Assembly: GCA_035541215.1 (NCBI GenBank)
Contig: DATKNV010000033.1
Location: forward strand, 1-64,000
Direction of reading: 5' to 3'
DNA: 64,000 bases
Origin: DASZHJ01 sp035541215
Lineage (GTDB): Bacteria; Pseudomonadota; Alphaproteobacteria; ATCC43930; CGMCC-115725
This document shows, one piece after another, positions 40,921 through 50,007 of this stretch. The position numbers and the translations under genes are program-made. How positions within the stretch are numbered: the first letter of the stretch is position 1; the number at the start of each line of letters is the position of its first letter. The notes beneath the pieces are model-generated. The model saw nothing but the letters and a program-made list of their open reading frames with translations, was not told the DNA's origin and searched no databases.

Positions 40921-41913
40921 GTGGGCGTGGACGCTGTATTGGCGGGATTGCGAGCGGCGGCGGAGCCGACGCGGCTGCGTCTTCTCTTGCTGTGCGCGCA
41001 GGGCGAGCTATCCGTGAGCGAGCTCGTGGCGATCCTCGGCCAGAGCCAGCCGCGGGTGTCGCGGCATTTGAAGCTGCTTTGCGATGCGGGCCTGCTCGAT
41101 CGCTTCCGGGACGGGGCCTTCGTCTTCTATCGCCCGGCCCGGCGCGGGTCCGGCGCGGAGCTGGCGCGGCTGCTGCTCGGCACGATCCCCGAGGACGATC
41201 CCATTGCCGCGCTCGACCGCGAGCGTCTTGCCGGGTTGAAACGCGCGCGGGCGGAACGGGCGAGCGCCTATTTCCGCGCGAATGCCGAGCGCTGGGGCCG
41301 CATCCGCTCGCTCTACGTCGCGGAGCGCGAGGTTGAGGCCGCGCTCACGGCGCTGCTGCCCGCGGAGGGCATCGCCGATTTCCTCGACGTCGGCACCGGG
41401 ACCGGCCGCATGCTCGAGCTCTTCGGTCCCCGCGTCGAGCACGCCGTCGGCGTCGATCTCTCGCGGGAGATGCTGGCGGTGGCGCGCGCCAATCTCGAGC
41501 GCGCGGGGCTCGGCAATTGCTCGCTCCGCCAGGGCGACATGTATCAGCTCCCGCTCGCGAGCGAGAGCTTCGACGCCACGGTCTTCCACCAGGTGCTGCA
41601 TTACGCCGAGGACCCCGCGCGGGCGATCCGCGAGGCCGGCCGCGTGCTGCGTCCGGGCGGCCGGCTCGTCATCGTGGATTTCGCGCCGCACGAGGTCGAA
41701 TCCCTCCGCACCGAGCACGCGCACCGCCGCCTCGGCTTCGCCGACGAGGAAGTCGTGCAATGGCTCGAGGAGGCGGGCTTCGATCCCGGAACGATCGCGC
41801 ATCTCCCCGGCGAGCCGCTGACGGTGACACTCTGGTCCGCGCGCCGCCGCCTCTCGGCCGCGCGCGACAGGCGCGACGAGGCGGCCGGGCGCCGCGAGCG
41901 GGTGGCGTCATGA
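40921..41913 (+). CDS. ArsR-family regulator fused to a SAM-dependent methyltransferase domain
   Basis: The 330-residue protein has an ArsR winged helix (about 1-95: EPTRLRLLLLCAQGELSVSE, then QSQPRVSRHLKLLCDAGLLD) without visible metal-binding cysteines. A class I methyltransferase fold follows, with motif I FLDVGTGTGRMLELFG (about 158) and the post-motif HQVLHYAEDPARAIREAG. Such fusions sit in front of metF/metH in many alphaproteobacteria and probably sense SAM or SAH, as SahR does. It starts at GTG with no upstream ATG. Its stop overlaps the metF start by 4 bp, so all three genes form one operon. Confidence 0.85.
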   Translation: MGVDAVLAGLRAAAEPTRLRLLLLCAQGELSVSELVAILGQSQPRVSRHLKLLCDAGLLDRFRDGAFVFYRPARRGSGAELARLLLGTIPEDDPIAALDRERLAGLKRARAERASAYFRANAERWGRIRSLYVAEREVEAALTALLPAEGIADFLDVGTGTGRMLELFGPRVEHAVGVDLSREMLAVARANLERAGLGNCSLRQGDMYQLPLASESFDATVFHQVLHYAEDPARAIREAGRVLRPGGRLVIVDFAPHEVESLRTEHAHRRLGFADEEVVQWLEEAGFDPGTIAHLPGEPLTVTLWSARRRLSAARDRRDEAAGRRERVAS

Positions 41914-42815
41914 GCATCGCCGCTTGGGCAAAGCCGGCACGCCCGCCGCTGGTATCCTTCGAGTTCTTCCCGCCGAAGACGCCGGAGATGGAGGCGAAGC
42001 TCTGGCTCGCGATCAAGCGGCTGGAGCCGCTGGCGCCGCGCTTCGTCTCCGTGACCTACGGAGCCGGCGGCTCGACCCGCGAGCGCACCCACGCGACGGT
42101 CGCGCGCATCCGGCGGGAGACGCCGCTCGAGCCGGCGGCGCATCTCACCTGCATTGGCGCGAGCCGTGCCGAGATAGATGCGGTGGCCGCGCATTACTGG
42201 GAGGCGGGCATCCGCCACGTGGTGGCGCTCCGCGGCGATCCCCCCGCGGGGATGGGCCGCTACGTCCCGCAAGCCGGCGGCTATGCCTATGCGGCCGATC
42301 TCGTGCGCGGGCTGAAGCGCGTCGCCGGTTTCGAGGTGACGGTGGCGGCCTATCCCGAGACCCATCCGGAGGCCCCGAGCCCCGGCGCCGACCTCGACAA
42401 TCTCAAGCGCAAGATCGACGCCGGCGCGAGCCGCGCGATCACGCAGTTCTTCTTCGGCACGGAGGTCTATCTCCGCTTCGTCGAGCGCGTCCGCGCTGCC
42501 GGGATCACCGTACCGATCGTGCCGGGCATCCTCCCGGTGACCAACGTCGCGCAAGTGCGGAAATTCGCGGCGCAGTGCGGCGCCTCCATGCCGCGCTCGA
42601 TGGACGCGCTCTTCGAGGGCCTCGACGACGATCCCGAGACGCGCCGCCTGGTCGCGGCCTCGATCGCGATCGAGCAGTGCCGCTCGCTCCAGGCCGAGGG
42701 CGTCGAGGAGTTCCACTTCTATACCCTCAATCGCGCCGATCTCACGGTGGCGATCTGCCACATGCTCGGCGTGCGCGGGTCCATCCCCGAGGCGCTGCGG
42801 CAGAGCGCGGGATAG
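41910..42815 (+). CDS. metF: 5,10-methylenetetrahydrofolate reductase
   Basis: This 301-residue flavoenzyme reduces methylene-THF to methyl-THF, the methyl donor for MetH encoded next. Family blocks are SFEFFPPKTPEME, FVSVTYGAGGSTRERTH, HLTCIGASRAEID, VALRGDPP and the FAD/folate-site QFFFGTEVYLRFVERVR. The length is normal. The ATG overlaps the stop of the regulator gene (ATGA), and metH begins 6 bp after its stop. A long in-frame extension to 41517 lies inside the regulator and is not used. Confidence 0.95.
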   Translation: MSIAAWAKPARPPLVSFEFFPPKTPEMEAKLWLAIKRLEPLAPRFVSVTYGAGGSTRERTHATVARIRRETPLEPAAHLTCIGASRAEIDAVAAHYWEAGIRHVVALRGDPPAGMGRYVPQAGGYAYAADLVRGLKRVAGFEVTVAAYPETHPEAPSPGADLDNLKRKIDAGASRAITQFFFGTEVYLRFVERVRAAGITVPIVPGILPVTNVAQVRKFAAQCGASMPRSMDALFEGLDDDPETRRLVAASIAIEQCRSLQAEGVEEFHFYTLNRADLTVAICHMLGVRGSIPEALRQSAG

Positions 42816-42821
42816 CCGGAC

Positions 42822-45800
42822 ATGACGCACCTCCTCGACTATCTCAAGGACCGCGTGCTGCTCTGCGACGGCGCGATGGGCACGGAAATCCAGGGCCGGG
42901 CGCTCGACGTCGAGCGCGATTTCCTGGGCCACGAGAACTGCAGCGAGATCCTGAACGAGAGCCGGCCTGATCTCGTGCGGGAGATCTACCGCGGCTATTT
43001 CCGCGCGGGCTCGGACGCGATCCAGACCAACACTTTCGGGGGCTCGCCGATCACCCTCGGCGAGTTCGGCCTCCAGGACCGCGCCTTCGCGCTCAATCGC
43101 CGCGCGACGGAGCTTGCGTTGGAGGTGCGGGAGGAATTCGCGGGCGACGGCCGCACGCGCTTCGTCATCGGCTCCGTCGGTCCGGGTACGCGTCTTCCGA
43201 CCCTCGGCCACATCGATTATCAGACGCTCGAGGATGCGCTCGCCATCCAGGCCGCGGGCCTCATCGCCGGCGGCGTCGACGCGATCCTGATCGAGACCTG
43301 CCAGGACACGCTGCAGCTTAAGGCGGCGGTCAACGGCGCCAAGCGCGCGCGCATCGAGGCCAGGAGCGAAATTCCGATCCTGGTCCAAGTGACGGTCGAG
43401 ACCACGGGAACCCTGCTGGTGGGGGCGGACATCGGCGCGGCCGCGACGGTGGTTGACGCGCTTGCGGTGCCGCTCGTGGGGATCAATTGCGCGACGGGGC
43501 CGCAGGAGATGGCGGAGCACGTGAAATGGCTCGGCGAGAGCTGGCCTGGCCTCGTCTCGGTGCAGCCCAATGCTGGGCTGCCGGAGCTCGTCGACGGCAA
43601 GGCGCATTATCCGCTGACGCCGCGCGAGCTCGCGCAGTGGCAGGAGCGGTTCATCCTCGAGGACGGCGTCAATCTCATCGGCGGCTGCTGCGGCACCAAT
43701 CCCACGCACATCGCGGCGCTTGACCAGATGCTGAAGCGCGTCGGCGGCGCGGGACCGCGGCCAGCGCCGGTCGAGCGCAAGCGCTACTGGGTCCCCTCGC
43801 TCGCCTCGCTCTATCAGCCCATGCCGCTCCGGCAGGAGAACGCCTATCTCTCGATCGGCGAGCGCTGCAATGCCAGCGGCTCCAAGCAGTTCCGCGAGCG
43901 CCAGGAGAAGGGCGATTGGGACGGCTGCGTCGAGATCGCGCGCGAGCAGGTGAAGGAGGGCTCGAACGCGATCGACCTCTGCACCGCCGTCGTGGGCGGC
44001 GACGAGATCGCCAGCATGACCGAGGCCGTGAAGCGCATGCGCGGCGCCATCACGGCGCCGCTTTGCATCGATTCGACGGAGCTTCCGGTGCTGGAGGCCG
44101 CGCTCAAGCTCTATGGCGGCAAGCCCGTGCTCAACTCCATCAACTTCGAGGACGGGGAGGGCCCGGCCGAGAAGCGCGTGGAGCTCGCGCGCCGCTTCGG
44201 CACGGCCGTGATCGCGCTCACCATCGACGAGCAGGGCATGGCGAAGGAGACCGGGCGCAAGCTCGAGATCGCCAAGCGCCTCCGCGATTTCGCGTGCGGC
44301 CGGTTCGGCTTGCCGGAGTCCGACCTCATCATCGATCCCCTGACCTTCACGATCTGCACGGGCAAGGACGACGACCGGCGCCTCGGACTCAATACTCTGG
44401 ATGCCATCGAGCAGCTCGCGGCGGAGCTGCCGCGGTGCCAGATCGCGCTCGGCCTCTCGAACATCTCCTTCGGGCTCAAGCCCGCGGCGCGGCACGTGCT
44501 GAACTCGGTGTTCCTCGACCATGCGCTGAAGCGCGGGCTCACGGCGGCGATCGTGCACGTCTCCCGCATCGTTCCCTTCCACAAGATTCCCGAGAACGAG
44601 GCGCGGGTGGCGGAGGACCTGATCTTCGACCGCCGGCGTGAGGGCTACGATCCCCTACAGGCCTACATCGCGCTCTTCGCGGACCGGCAGGCGGAGAAGG
44701 CCGCGAGGATCGAGCGGCCGGCCGCGGTCGAGGAGCGCCTGAAGCAGCGCATCGTCGACGGCGATCGCCTAGGCCTCGACGAGGATCTCGCCCTGGCGCT
44801 CCAAAGCCACAAGCCGCTCGATATCATCAACATCTTCCTCCTCGACGGGATGAAGGTGGTGGGCGAGCTCTTCGGCGCGGGGAAGATGCAGCTTCCCTTC
44901 GTGCTGCAATCCGCGGAGACCATGAAGCAGGCGGTGGCCTACCTCGAGCCGCACATGGAGCGCGTGGCAGGCCAGCAGCGCGGCACGGTGGTGCTCGCGA
45001 CGGTAAAGGGCGACGTCCACGACATCGGCAAGAATCTCGTCGACATCATCCTGACCAACAACGGCTATCGCGTGGTGAATCTCGGCATCAAGCAGCCGAT
45101 CGCCTCGATCCTCGACGCCGTCGAGCAGCACAAGGCGGACGCCGTCGGCATGTCCGGGCTGCTTGTGAAGTCGACGGTGGTGATGCGCGAGAACCTCGAG
45201 GAGATGTCGCGCCGCGGGATCGAGACGCCGGTGCTGCTGGGCGGCGCCGCGCTGACGCGGCGCTACGTCGAGGAGGATTGCGTCAAGGCCTATGCTTGCG
45301 GCCGCGTCGCTTACGCCGGCGACGCCTTCGACGGCCTCCATCTCATGGACAAGGTGATGACCGGCACCTTCGACGGCCATTTGGCGGAGCTCCGCGCCAA
45401 GGCCCAGGGGCGCGCGGTCAACGAGAGGCGGAAGCTCGGCCGCGCCGCCGATGAGCGCGTGCTGCGCCCGGTCGATCTCGAGGAGATTCGCCTGCGCCGC
45501 GCCGAGCTCACACGCGACGTTCCCGTGCCGGTGCCGCCCTTCTGGGGGCCGCGCACGATCGCGCGCGTGCCGGTGAAGGCGCTGGTGCCCTTCCTCAACG
45601 AGCGCATGCTCTATCAATTCCATTGGGGCTACCGGAAACAGGGCCGGAGCCTCCAGGAGTTCAAGGACTGGGCGCAGCAGGAGCTGCGGCCGATCCTGCA
45701 GCGGCTCCTCGACACGGTGATCCAGCAGGACATCTTCGTCCCGCAGGCGGTCTACGGCTATTGGAAGTGTGCGGCGCACGGCAACGACGTGATCCTCTAC

Positions 45801-46322
45801 GAGACCGACGGCGCGACGGAGGCCGCGCGCTTCACCTTCCCCCGCCAGAGCAAGGAAGGCGGACTCTGCATCGCCGATTTCTTCCGCGACGCGGGCGAGG
45901 GACCCGAAAGCCGCGACGTCATCGGCCTGCAGGCCGTCACCATCGGTCCGCGCGCCACGGAAGTGGCTCAAGAATGGTTCCAGCAGGATCGCTACCGCGA
46001 CTATCTTTACCTCCACGGCCTTTCCGTGGAGATGGCGGAGGCGATGGCGGAGTACGTGCACAAGCGCATCCGCGCGGAGCTCGGCTTCGCCGCCGAGGAG
46101 GCGCGCGACCTCGAGGCGATGCTGAACCAGGGTTATCGCGGCAGCCGCTACTCCTTCGGCTATCCCGCTTGCCCCAATCTCGGGGATCAGCGGCCGCTGC
46201 TGAGGCTCCTCGGCGCCGAGGCCATCGGCCTTTCCCTCACCGACGAGGACCAGCTCGACCCCGAGCAATCAACCTCCGCCATCGTCGTGACGCATCCGCA
46301 GGCGAAGTACTTCTCGGTATGA
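42822..46322 (+). CDS. metH: Cobalamin-dependent methionine synthase
   Basis: The 1166-residue enzyme methylates homocysteine using methyl-THF and B12. Domains in order are homocysteine-binding (1-310, zinc Cys in GGCCGT at about 287-292) and pterin-binding (from about 344, LSIGERCNASGSKQF). The B12 module follows, with DVHDIGK and axial His733, and then the SAM-binding activation domain (about 850-1166, with RGSRYSFGYPACP near 1107). All four modules are in one chain, unlike the split MetH of some alphaproteobacteria. It is the last gene of the regulator-metF-metH operon. Confidence 0.96.
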   Translation: MTHLLDYLKDRVLLCDGAMGTEIQGRALDVERDFLGHENCSEILNESRPDLVREIYRGYFRAGSDAIQTNTFGGSPITLGEFGLQDRAFALNRRATELALEVREEFAGDGRTRFVIGSVGPGTRLPTLGHIDYQTLEDALAIQAAGLIAGGVDAILIETCQDTLQLKAAVNGAKRARIEARSEIPILVQVTVETTGTLLVGADIGAAATVVDALAVPLVGINCATGPQEMAEHVKWLGESWPGLVSVQPNAGLPELVDGKAHYPLTPRELAQWQERFILEDGVNLIGGCCGTNPTHIAALDQMLKRVGGAGPRPAPVERKRYWVPSLASLYQPMPLRQENAYLSIGERCNASGSKQFRERQEKGDWDGCVEIAREQVKEGSNAIDLCTAVVGGDEIASMTEAVKRMRGAITAPLCIDSTELPVLEAALKLYGGKPVLNSINFEDGEGPAEKRVELARRFGTAVIALTIDEQGMAKETGRKLEIAKRLRDFACGRFGLPESDLIIDPLTFTICTGKDDDRRLGLNTLDAIEQLAAELPRCQIALGLSNISFGLKPAARHVLNSVFLDHALKRGLTAAIVHVSRIVPFHKIPENEARVAEDLIFDRRREGYDPLQAYIALFADRQAEKAARIERPAAVEERLKQRIVDGDRLGLDEDLALALQSHKPLDIINIFLLDGMKVVGELFGAGKMQLPFVLQSAETMKQAVAYLEPHMERVAGQQRGTVVLATVKGDVHDIGKNLVDIILTNNGYRVVNLGIKQPIASILDAVEQHKADAVGMSGLLVKSTVVMRENLEEMSRRGIETPVLLGGAALTRRYVEEDCVKAYACGRVAYAGDAFDGLHLMDKVMTGTFDGHLAELRAKAQGRAVNERRKLGRAADERVLRPVDLEEIRLRRAELTRDVPVPVPPFWGPRTIARVPVKALVPFLNERMLYQFHWGYRKQGRSLQEFKDWAQQELRPILQRLLDTVIQQDIFVPQAVYGYWKCAAHGNDVILYETDGATEAARFTFPRQSKEGGLCIADFFRDAGEGPESRDVIGLQAVTIGPRATEVAQEWFQQDRYRDYLYLHGLSVEMAEAMAEYVHKRIRAELGFAAEEARDLEAMLNQGYRGSRYSFGYPACPNLGDQRPLLRLLGAEAIGLSLTDEDQLDPEQSTSAIVVTHPQAKYFSV

Positions 46323-46337
46323 TCTGCGGCCTTCCGT

Positions 46338-47630
46338 TCACGTCGTCGGCGCAAGGGCGGATAGCTCGGCGGGCGTCGGACGAAATCCCAACCAGGCCGC
46401 TTTGGCTTCGGCATATGTCCAATGACCGATCTCGCATTGCAGGGTCGTCGAATTGGCCCGGATCGGCTGGTTGCGGACAGCGAATGAATCCGTTTCCGAC
46501 GTGACCGGCGGGTGAAGCCAGCAATCGCAGAGCAGCTCGATTAGCTCCACGTCGGCCGCCGCGACGGCATCCATGTCAAGCCTCCGCAAGCGGTCGAATT
46601 GGGCTTCCGATAGGCCGGCGGGTACCCGCCACAGGTCGGTGGCGCTCGCCCGCACGGGCTGGATCAGGGGGTTCATGCGCACGATCGCCCCGCCGGATAC
46701 GGGCATGTCGTCTTTCTCCTTTGGTAGCCGCTGACCCAGCATGACGTATGCGACGAAGGTGGCGGCATCCGGCGGATCGTCGACGATCGCGGTGGCGAGC
46801 AGCTTCAAGTCCTGCAAAATCGTCGAAGCCTCGCGTGCTTGAGTCAGGACCGGGCTCGCGCCCGCCGAGGCATCCGCGAGCGGCAGAAACACCGAGCCGG
46901 TACCGATGGAGAGGACGCGGATTTGCTCCACCGGCGTCCCATCCGCCATCGCCTCGACCAGTGCGGCCACGACGGGGTTGTTGTAGCCACCGATTGCGCC
47001 GTCCCAATAGCGATGCCCGACCAACTCCGCGGGCGCGTCGAAATAGTTTACCGGCGCGTTCGTCGAGGCGTGGATCGCCTCCGCCAATGTCGGATCGAGC
47101 GATGGAGCGCGGCTCGATGCGAGCGTAGCGGTGTGCGAGCGAAAGAACGTCTCGCGCAGTCGGTCATAGTCGAAGCCGCAAATCAGGAACTGCGGGCTCC
47201 TTGCGCAATTGCGGCCGGACTGCATCGGCGTGCCGGTGACGTAGGACGGAAGCTCGCTCATCCGGCGCGCACCGGCATTCGGCATCAGCACCCGCAATCC
47301 CTGGAGCTTCGCTCCGGCGTCGTATTGCGCGCCCACCCCCGTGAGCTTGTGGAGGATGAGGTTGGCGGGGGCACGTCCGAGGTTCGTTGGTTTGAAGATG
47401 CTGCGCCGCTTGGCGTCGTCCTTGAAATAGTTCAATAGCTCCGAGAGCCTCAGGTTCTCGAGGAGACCTCCCAGCGTGATGCTCCCGCCCGAATTCGCGG
47501 CCACGAGATCGAATTCGCTGAGCACGGCCAGGCCTTCGGCCTGCTCGCCATATATGTCGATCAATGCCTTGGCCTGGATCAGCGCCCAGGCTCCTCCCCC
47601 GTCGAGACAGAGGATGCGGTAGAGCGGCAT
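46338..47630 (-). CDS. Patatin-like phospholipase
   Basis: The 430-residue protein has the patatin elements: the oxyanion hole CLDGGGAW (8-15), a nucleophile elbow with Ser47, and the dyad Asp210 in WDGAIGGYNNP. The elbow reads AANSGGS, so the first Gly of GxSxG is Ala; whether activity is kept is uncertain. The long C-terminal part (about 280-430) is unrecognised. It is convergent with metH and has no CD-NTase next to it, so it is not a CapV effector by context. Likely role: lipid acyl hydrolase. Confidence 0.82.
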   Translation of the reverse strand: MPLYRILCLDGGGAWALIQAKALIDIYGEQAEGLAVLSEFDLVAANSGGSITLGGLLENLRLSELLNYFKDDAKRRSIFKPTNLGRAPANLILHKLTGVGAQYDAGAKLQGLRVLMPNAGARRMSELPSYVTGTPMQSGRNCARSPQFLICGFDYDRLRETFFRSHTATLASSRAPSLDPTLAEAIHASTNAPVNYFDAPAELVGHRYWDGAIGGYNNPVVAALVEAMADGTPVEQIRVLSIGTGSVFLPLADASAGASPVLTQAREASTILQDLKLLATAIVDDPPDAATFVAYVMLGQRLPKEKDDMPVSGGAIVRMNPLIQPVRASATDLWRVPAGLSEAQFDRLRRLDMDAVAAADVELIELLCDCWLHPPVTSETDSFAVRNQPIRANSTTLQCEIGHWTYAEAKAAWLGFRPTPAELSALAPTT

Positions 47631-47926
47631 GAATGCCTCCTTTTTGTTTTGTGTCGGGTCCTCGAATATTCGGCGCGAGACGGCAGGTCCTCGCGCACGC
47701 GATTGTTGCGCGTTTCGGCTGCAGCAGTGGTGTTGTTTCTCACACTTCGAATGGCGGGCTTTGCACTAAACTTAAATCGGAACTTCCCTGCGGAAAGCGG
47801 GCCGATACGGCGCTTCTGGGATGAGCGTCAGCACAGCGGCGGGTTAATGGCGGCGATGGCGCGAGAGGCGCGGCGGATTGCGCGTAAGGCTTGAGCGGAT
47901 CTCGTCGGCGCGGTACTCGTCACGAT

Positions 47927-48712
47927 ATGACGAACCGGGTGCTCGAAGCCGTGCTTCGGCGCGATCGCGCCCTCACGGTCGCGGCATTGGGCGCGGCGAT
48001 CGCGCTTGCCTGGGCCTATCTGCTGCTGGTGCCGATGCCCGACGACGGCATGGGCGGCATGGTCATGATGGAGCCCATGGCCATGCCCTGGAGCGCCGAC
48101 TATGCGGCGCTGATGGCGGTCATGTGGGCGATCATGATGGCCGCGATGATGCTGCCTAGTACCGCACCCACCATCCTTTTGGTCGCGACCATCGCGCGCC
48201 GGCAGCAGGAGCGGGGATTGGCACCCCTTCGCGCTGGAGCCTTCGCGCTCGGCTATCTTGCGGTCTGGACCGTATTCAGCCTGGGTGCGGCGGCGGCGCA
48301 ATGGGCGCTCGATCAGGCCGCGATGATGACGGGCGAGATGAGATTGGCGAGCACGGTCCTCGTAGGTGCCGTCATCGTCGCGGCGGGCCTCTACGAATGG
48401 ACGCCGCTCAAGCGCACCTGCCTCAGCCATTGCCGCTCGCCGCTCTCGGTGATCACGCAGTATTGGCGGCCCGGCGCGCTCGGGGCCTTCCGCACCGGCG
48501 CCGCCAACGGACTCTACTGCGTCGGCTGCTGCGCGGTGCTGATGGCGCTGCTCTTCGCGGGCGGCGTCATGAACCTCGCCTGGGTCGCGGGGATCACCGC
48601 GCTGGTCCTCGTCGAGAAGATCGCGCCCCGCGGCGAATGGCTCGCACGCACCATCGGCGCCGCCCTCGTGCTCTGGGGCGGGTTCGTGATCGTGCACGGG
48701 ATGTGGACCTAA
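47927..48712 (+). CDS. DUF2182 integral membrane protein
   Basis: This 261-residue protein has about six membrane helices and the Met-rich DUF2182 pattern: MGGMVMMEPMAMPWS, then MWAIMMAAMMLPSTAPTILL. Later conserved pieces are LYEWTPLKRTCLSHCRSPL and GLYCVGCCAVLMALLFAGGV, with several Cys and Met residues that could bind copper or another soft metal. DUF2182 proteins are often linked with metal-binding DUF1326 proteins; none is adjacent here. The ATG at 47927 is preferred over 47891 because the membrane segment follows directly. The function is not established. Confidence 0.85.
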   Translation: MTNRVLEAVLRRDRALTVAALGAAIALAWAYLLLVPMPDDGMGGMVMMEPMAMPWSADYAALMAVMWAIMMAAMMLPSTAPTILLVATIARRQQERGLAPLRAGAFALGYLAVWTVFSLGAAAAQWALDQAAMMTGEMRLASTVLVGAVIVAAGLYEWTPLKRTCLSHCRSPLSVITQYWRPGALGAFRTGAANGLYCVGCCAVLMALLFAGGVMNLAWVAGITALVLVEKIAPRGEWLARTIGAALVLWGGFVIVHGMWT

Positions 48713-48717
48713 CGTGA

Positions 48718-48846
48718 TTCGCTCCTCCCCCCGCGAGGGGGAGGGTAGGGAGGGGGTGCCACGCGCACGATTTGTCCGCTGCTGCCGCGGCGTGTCCCCC
48801 ACCCGTCGACGCTCCGCGTCGCCGACCTCCCCCTCAAGGAGGGAGG
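48718..48846. repeat. Intergenic GC-rich inverted repeat
   Basis: CTCCCCCCGCGAGGGGGAG is followed by AGGGTAGGGAGGGGG. About 90 bases later the complementary CCTCCCCCTCAAGGAGGGAGG appears. Short C- and G-runs arranged as hairpins between genes are typical of dispersed extragenic repeats of GC-rich proteobacteria. It may serve as terminator for the DUF2182 gene and the facing MetE-like gene. Confidence 0.45.
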
Positions 48847-48850
48847 TGTT

Positions 48851-49882
48851 TCAACCCAAATCGCTGCGCACCTTCGCGGCACCCGTCGCAAGCGCCTTGA
48901 GCTTGCCGAAGGCGGTGGCGCGCGGGAGGTATTTCATGCCGCAATCCGGGGCCGGGACGATGCGCTCGGTGGGAGCGAAGGCGAAGGCGGCGCGGATGCG
49001 CTGGGCCACGGTCTCCGCGCTCTCGACGTTGGGATCGTTGAGGTCGAGGACGCCGAGCATCACCGTCTTCGGCGCCAGGTCGCGGAGCACGCCGAGATCG
49101 AGCTTGGGCTGTGCCGCCTCGATCGAGATCTGCTGCGCGATGCAATCCGCGAGCTCCGGCAGGAAGGAATAGCCGCTGGGCTTACCCTCGACAATGTAGG
49201 CGTAGCCGAAGCAGAGATGCACCACGGTGGGACCGGGGACGCCCTCGAGCGCGCAGTTGATCGCCTTCACGGCATAGAGCTTGGCCTTCTCTGGCATCGC
49301 CTGCATGTAGGGCTCATCGAGCTGGATCACGTCGGCGCCGGCGCGCTTCAGGTCCTTCGCCTCCGCGTTCACCGCCTCGGCATAAGCCATGGCAAGCGCG
49401 GCCTCGTCCTTGTAGTGCTCGTCGAAGGCCTGCTGCGAGAGGGTGAAGGGGCCGGGAAGGGTGATCTTGATGCGGTGGTCGGTGTTGGCGCGGAGGAACT
49501 CCACGTCGCGCACCTCGACGGCATGGCGGCGACGGATCGGCCCCACCACGCGCGGCACGGGTTGCAGCCTCCCCGTGCGCGTGCGGACGTGGCCGGGATT
49601 GTCGATGTCGACGCCGTCGAGCGCGGTTGCGAAGCGGTTGGAGTAGCTCTCACGGCGCATCTCGCCGTCGCTGAGGATGTCGATGCCCGCGCGCTCCATG
49701 TCGCGGATCGCGAGCGCCGTCGCGTCGTCCTGCGCGGCTTCGAGGAACTCCCTCGGCACGCGCCACACTTTCTCCAGCCGCACCCGCGGGGGCGCCTGGC
49801 CGCGGAGCGCCTCGCGGTCGATCAGCCAATCCGGCTGCGGGTAACTACCCACTACGGTCGTGGGTATCAGCGGCTCCGGCAT
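48851..49882 (-). CDS. MetE C-terminal-like (cobalamin-independent methionine synthase family) protein
   Basis: The 343-residue protein corresponds to the catalytic half of MetE (UROD/MetE-like barrel) only. It starts with TTVVGSYPQPDWL and has DIQ-type substrate residues in GADVIQLDEPYM. Likely zinc ligands are VVHLCFGY (His-x-Cys) and a late Cys in PAPDCGMKYL. Stand-alone versions occur in many bacteria that already have MetH. Some use other methyl donors or thiols, and core-MetE enzymes take methyl groups from cobalamin proteins. The exact reaction here is unknown. It is monocistronic and divergent from an ABC transporter. Confidence 0.85.
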   Translation of the reverse strand: MPEPLIPTTVVGSYPQPDWLIDREALRGQAPPRVRLEKVWRVPREFLEAAQDDATALAIRDMERAGIDILSDGEMRRESYSNRFATALDGVDIDNPGHVRTRTGRLQPVPRVVGPIRRRHAVEVRDVEFLRANTDHRIKITLPGPFTLSQQAFDEHYKDEAALAMAYAEAVNAEAKDLKRAGADVIQLDEPYMQAMPEKAKLYAVKAINCALEGVPGPTVVHLCFGYAYIVEGKPSGYSFLPELADCIAQQISIEAAQPKLDLGVLRDLAPKTVMLGVLDLNDPNVESAETVAQRIRAAFAFAPTERIVPAPDCGMKYLPRATAFGKLKALATGAAKVRSDLG

Positions 49883-50007
49883 CGTCGTTCCTCCAAAGTT
49901 CGGGCGGCCGCATTCTAGCGCCGGATGCTGGCGCGTGGGGGCAGATTGTGGCTAGTCTTGTCGCGAGCGGCGCCTCGGGGCGTCCCACGGGAAAGATGGG
50001 AGGAGAC

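Noticed and set aside
41601..44582. A 993-residue minus-strand frame opposite metF and metH.
   Set aside because: Its Arg/His/Asp-rich composition is typical of the antisense of GC-rich coding DNA, and both plus-strand genes are certain.
46338..47630. The patatin-like gene as a CBASS CapV effector.
   Set aside because: There is no CD-NTase beside it, it lies 30 kb from cdnC among housekeeping genes, and that CBASS already has its own effector.
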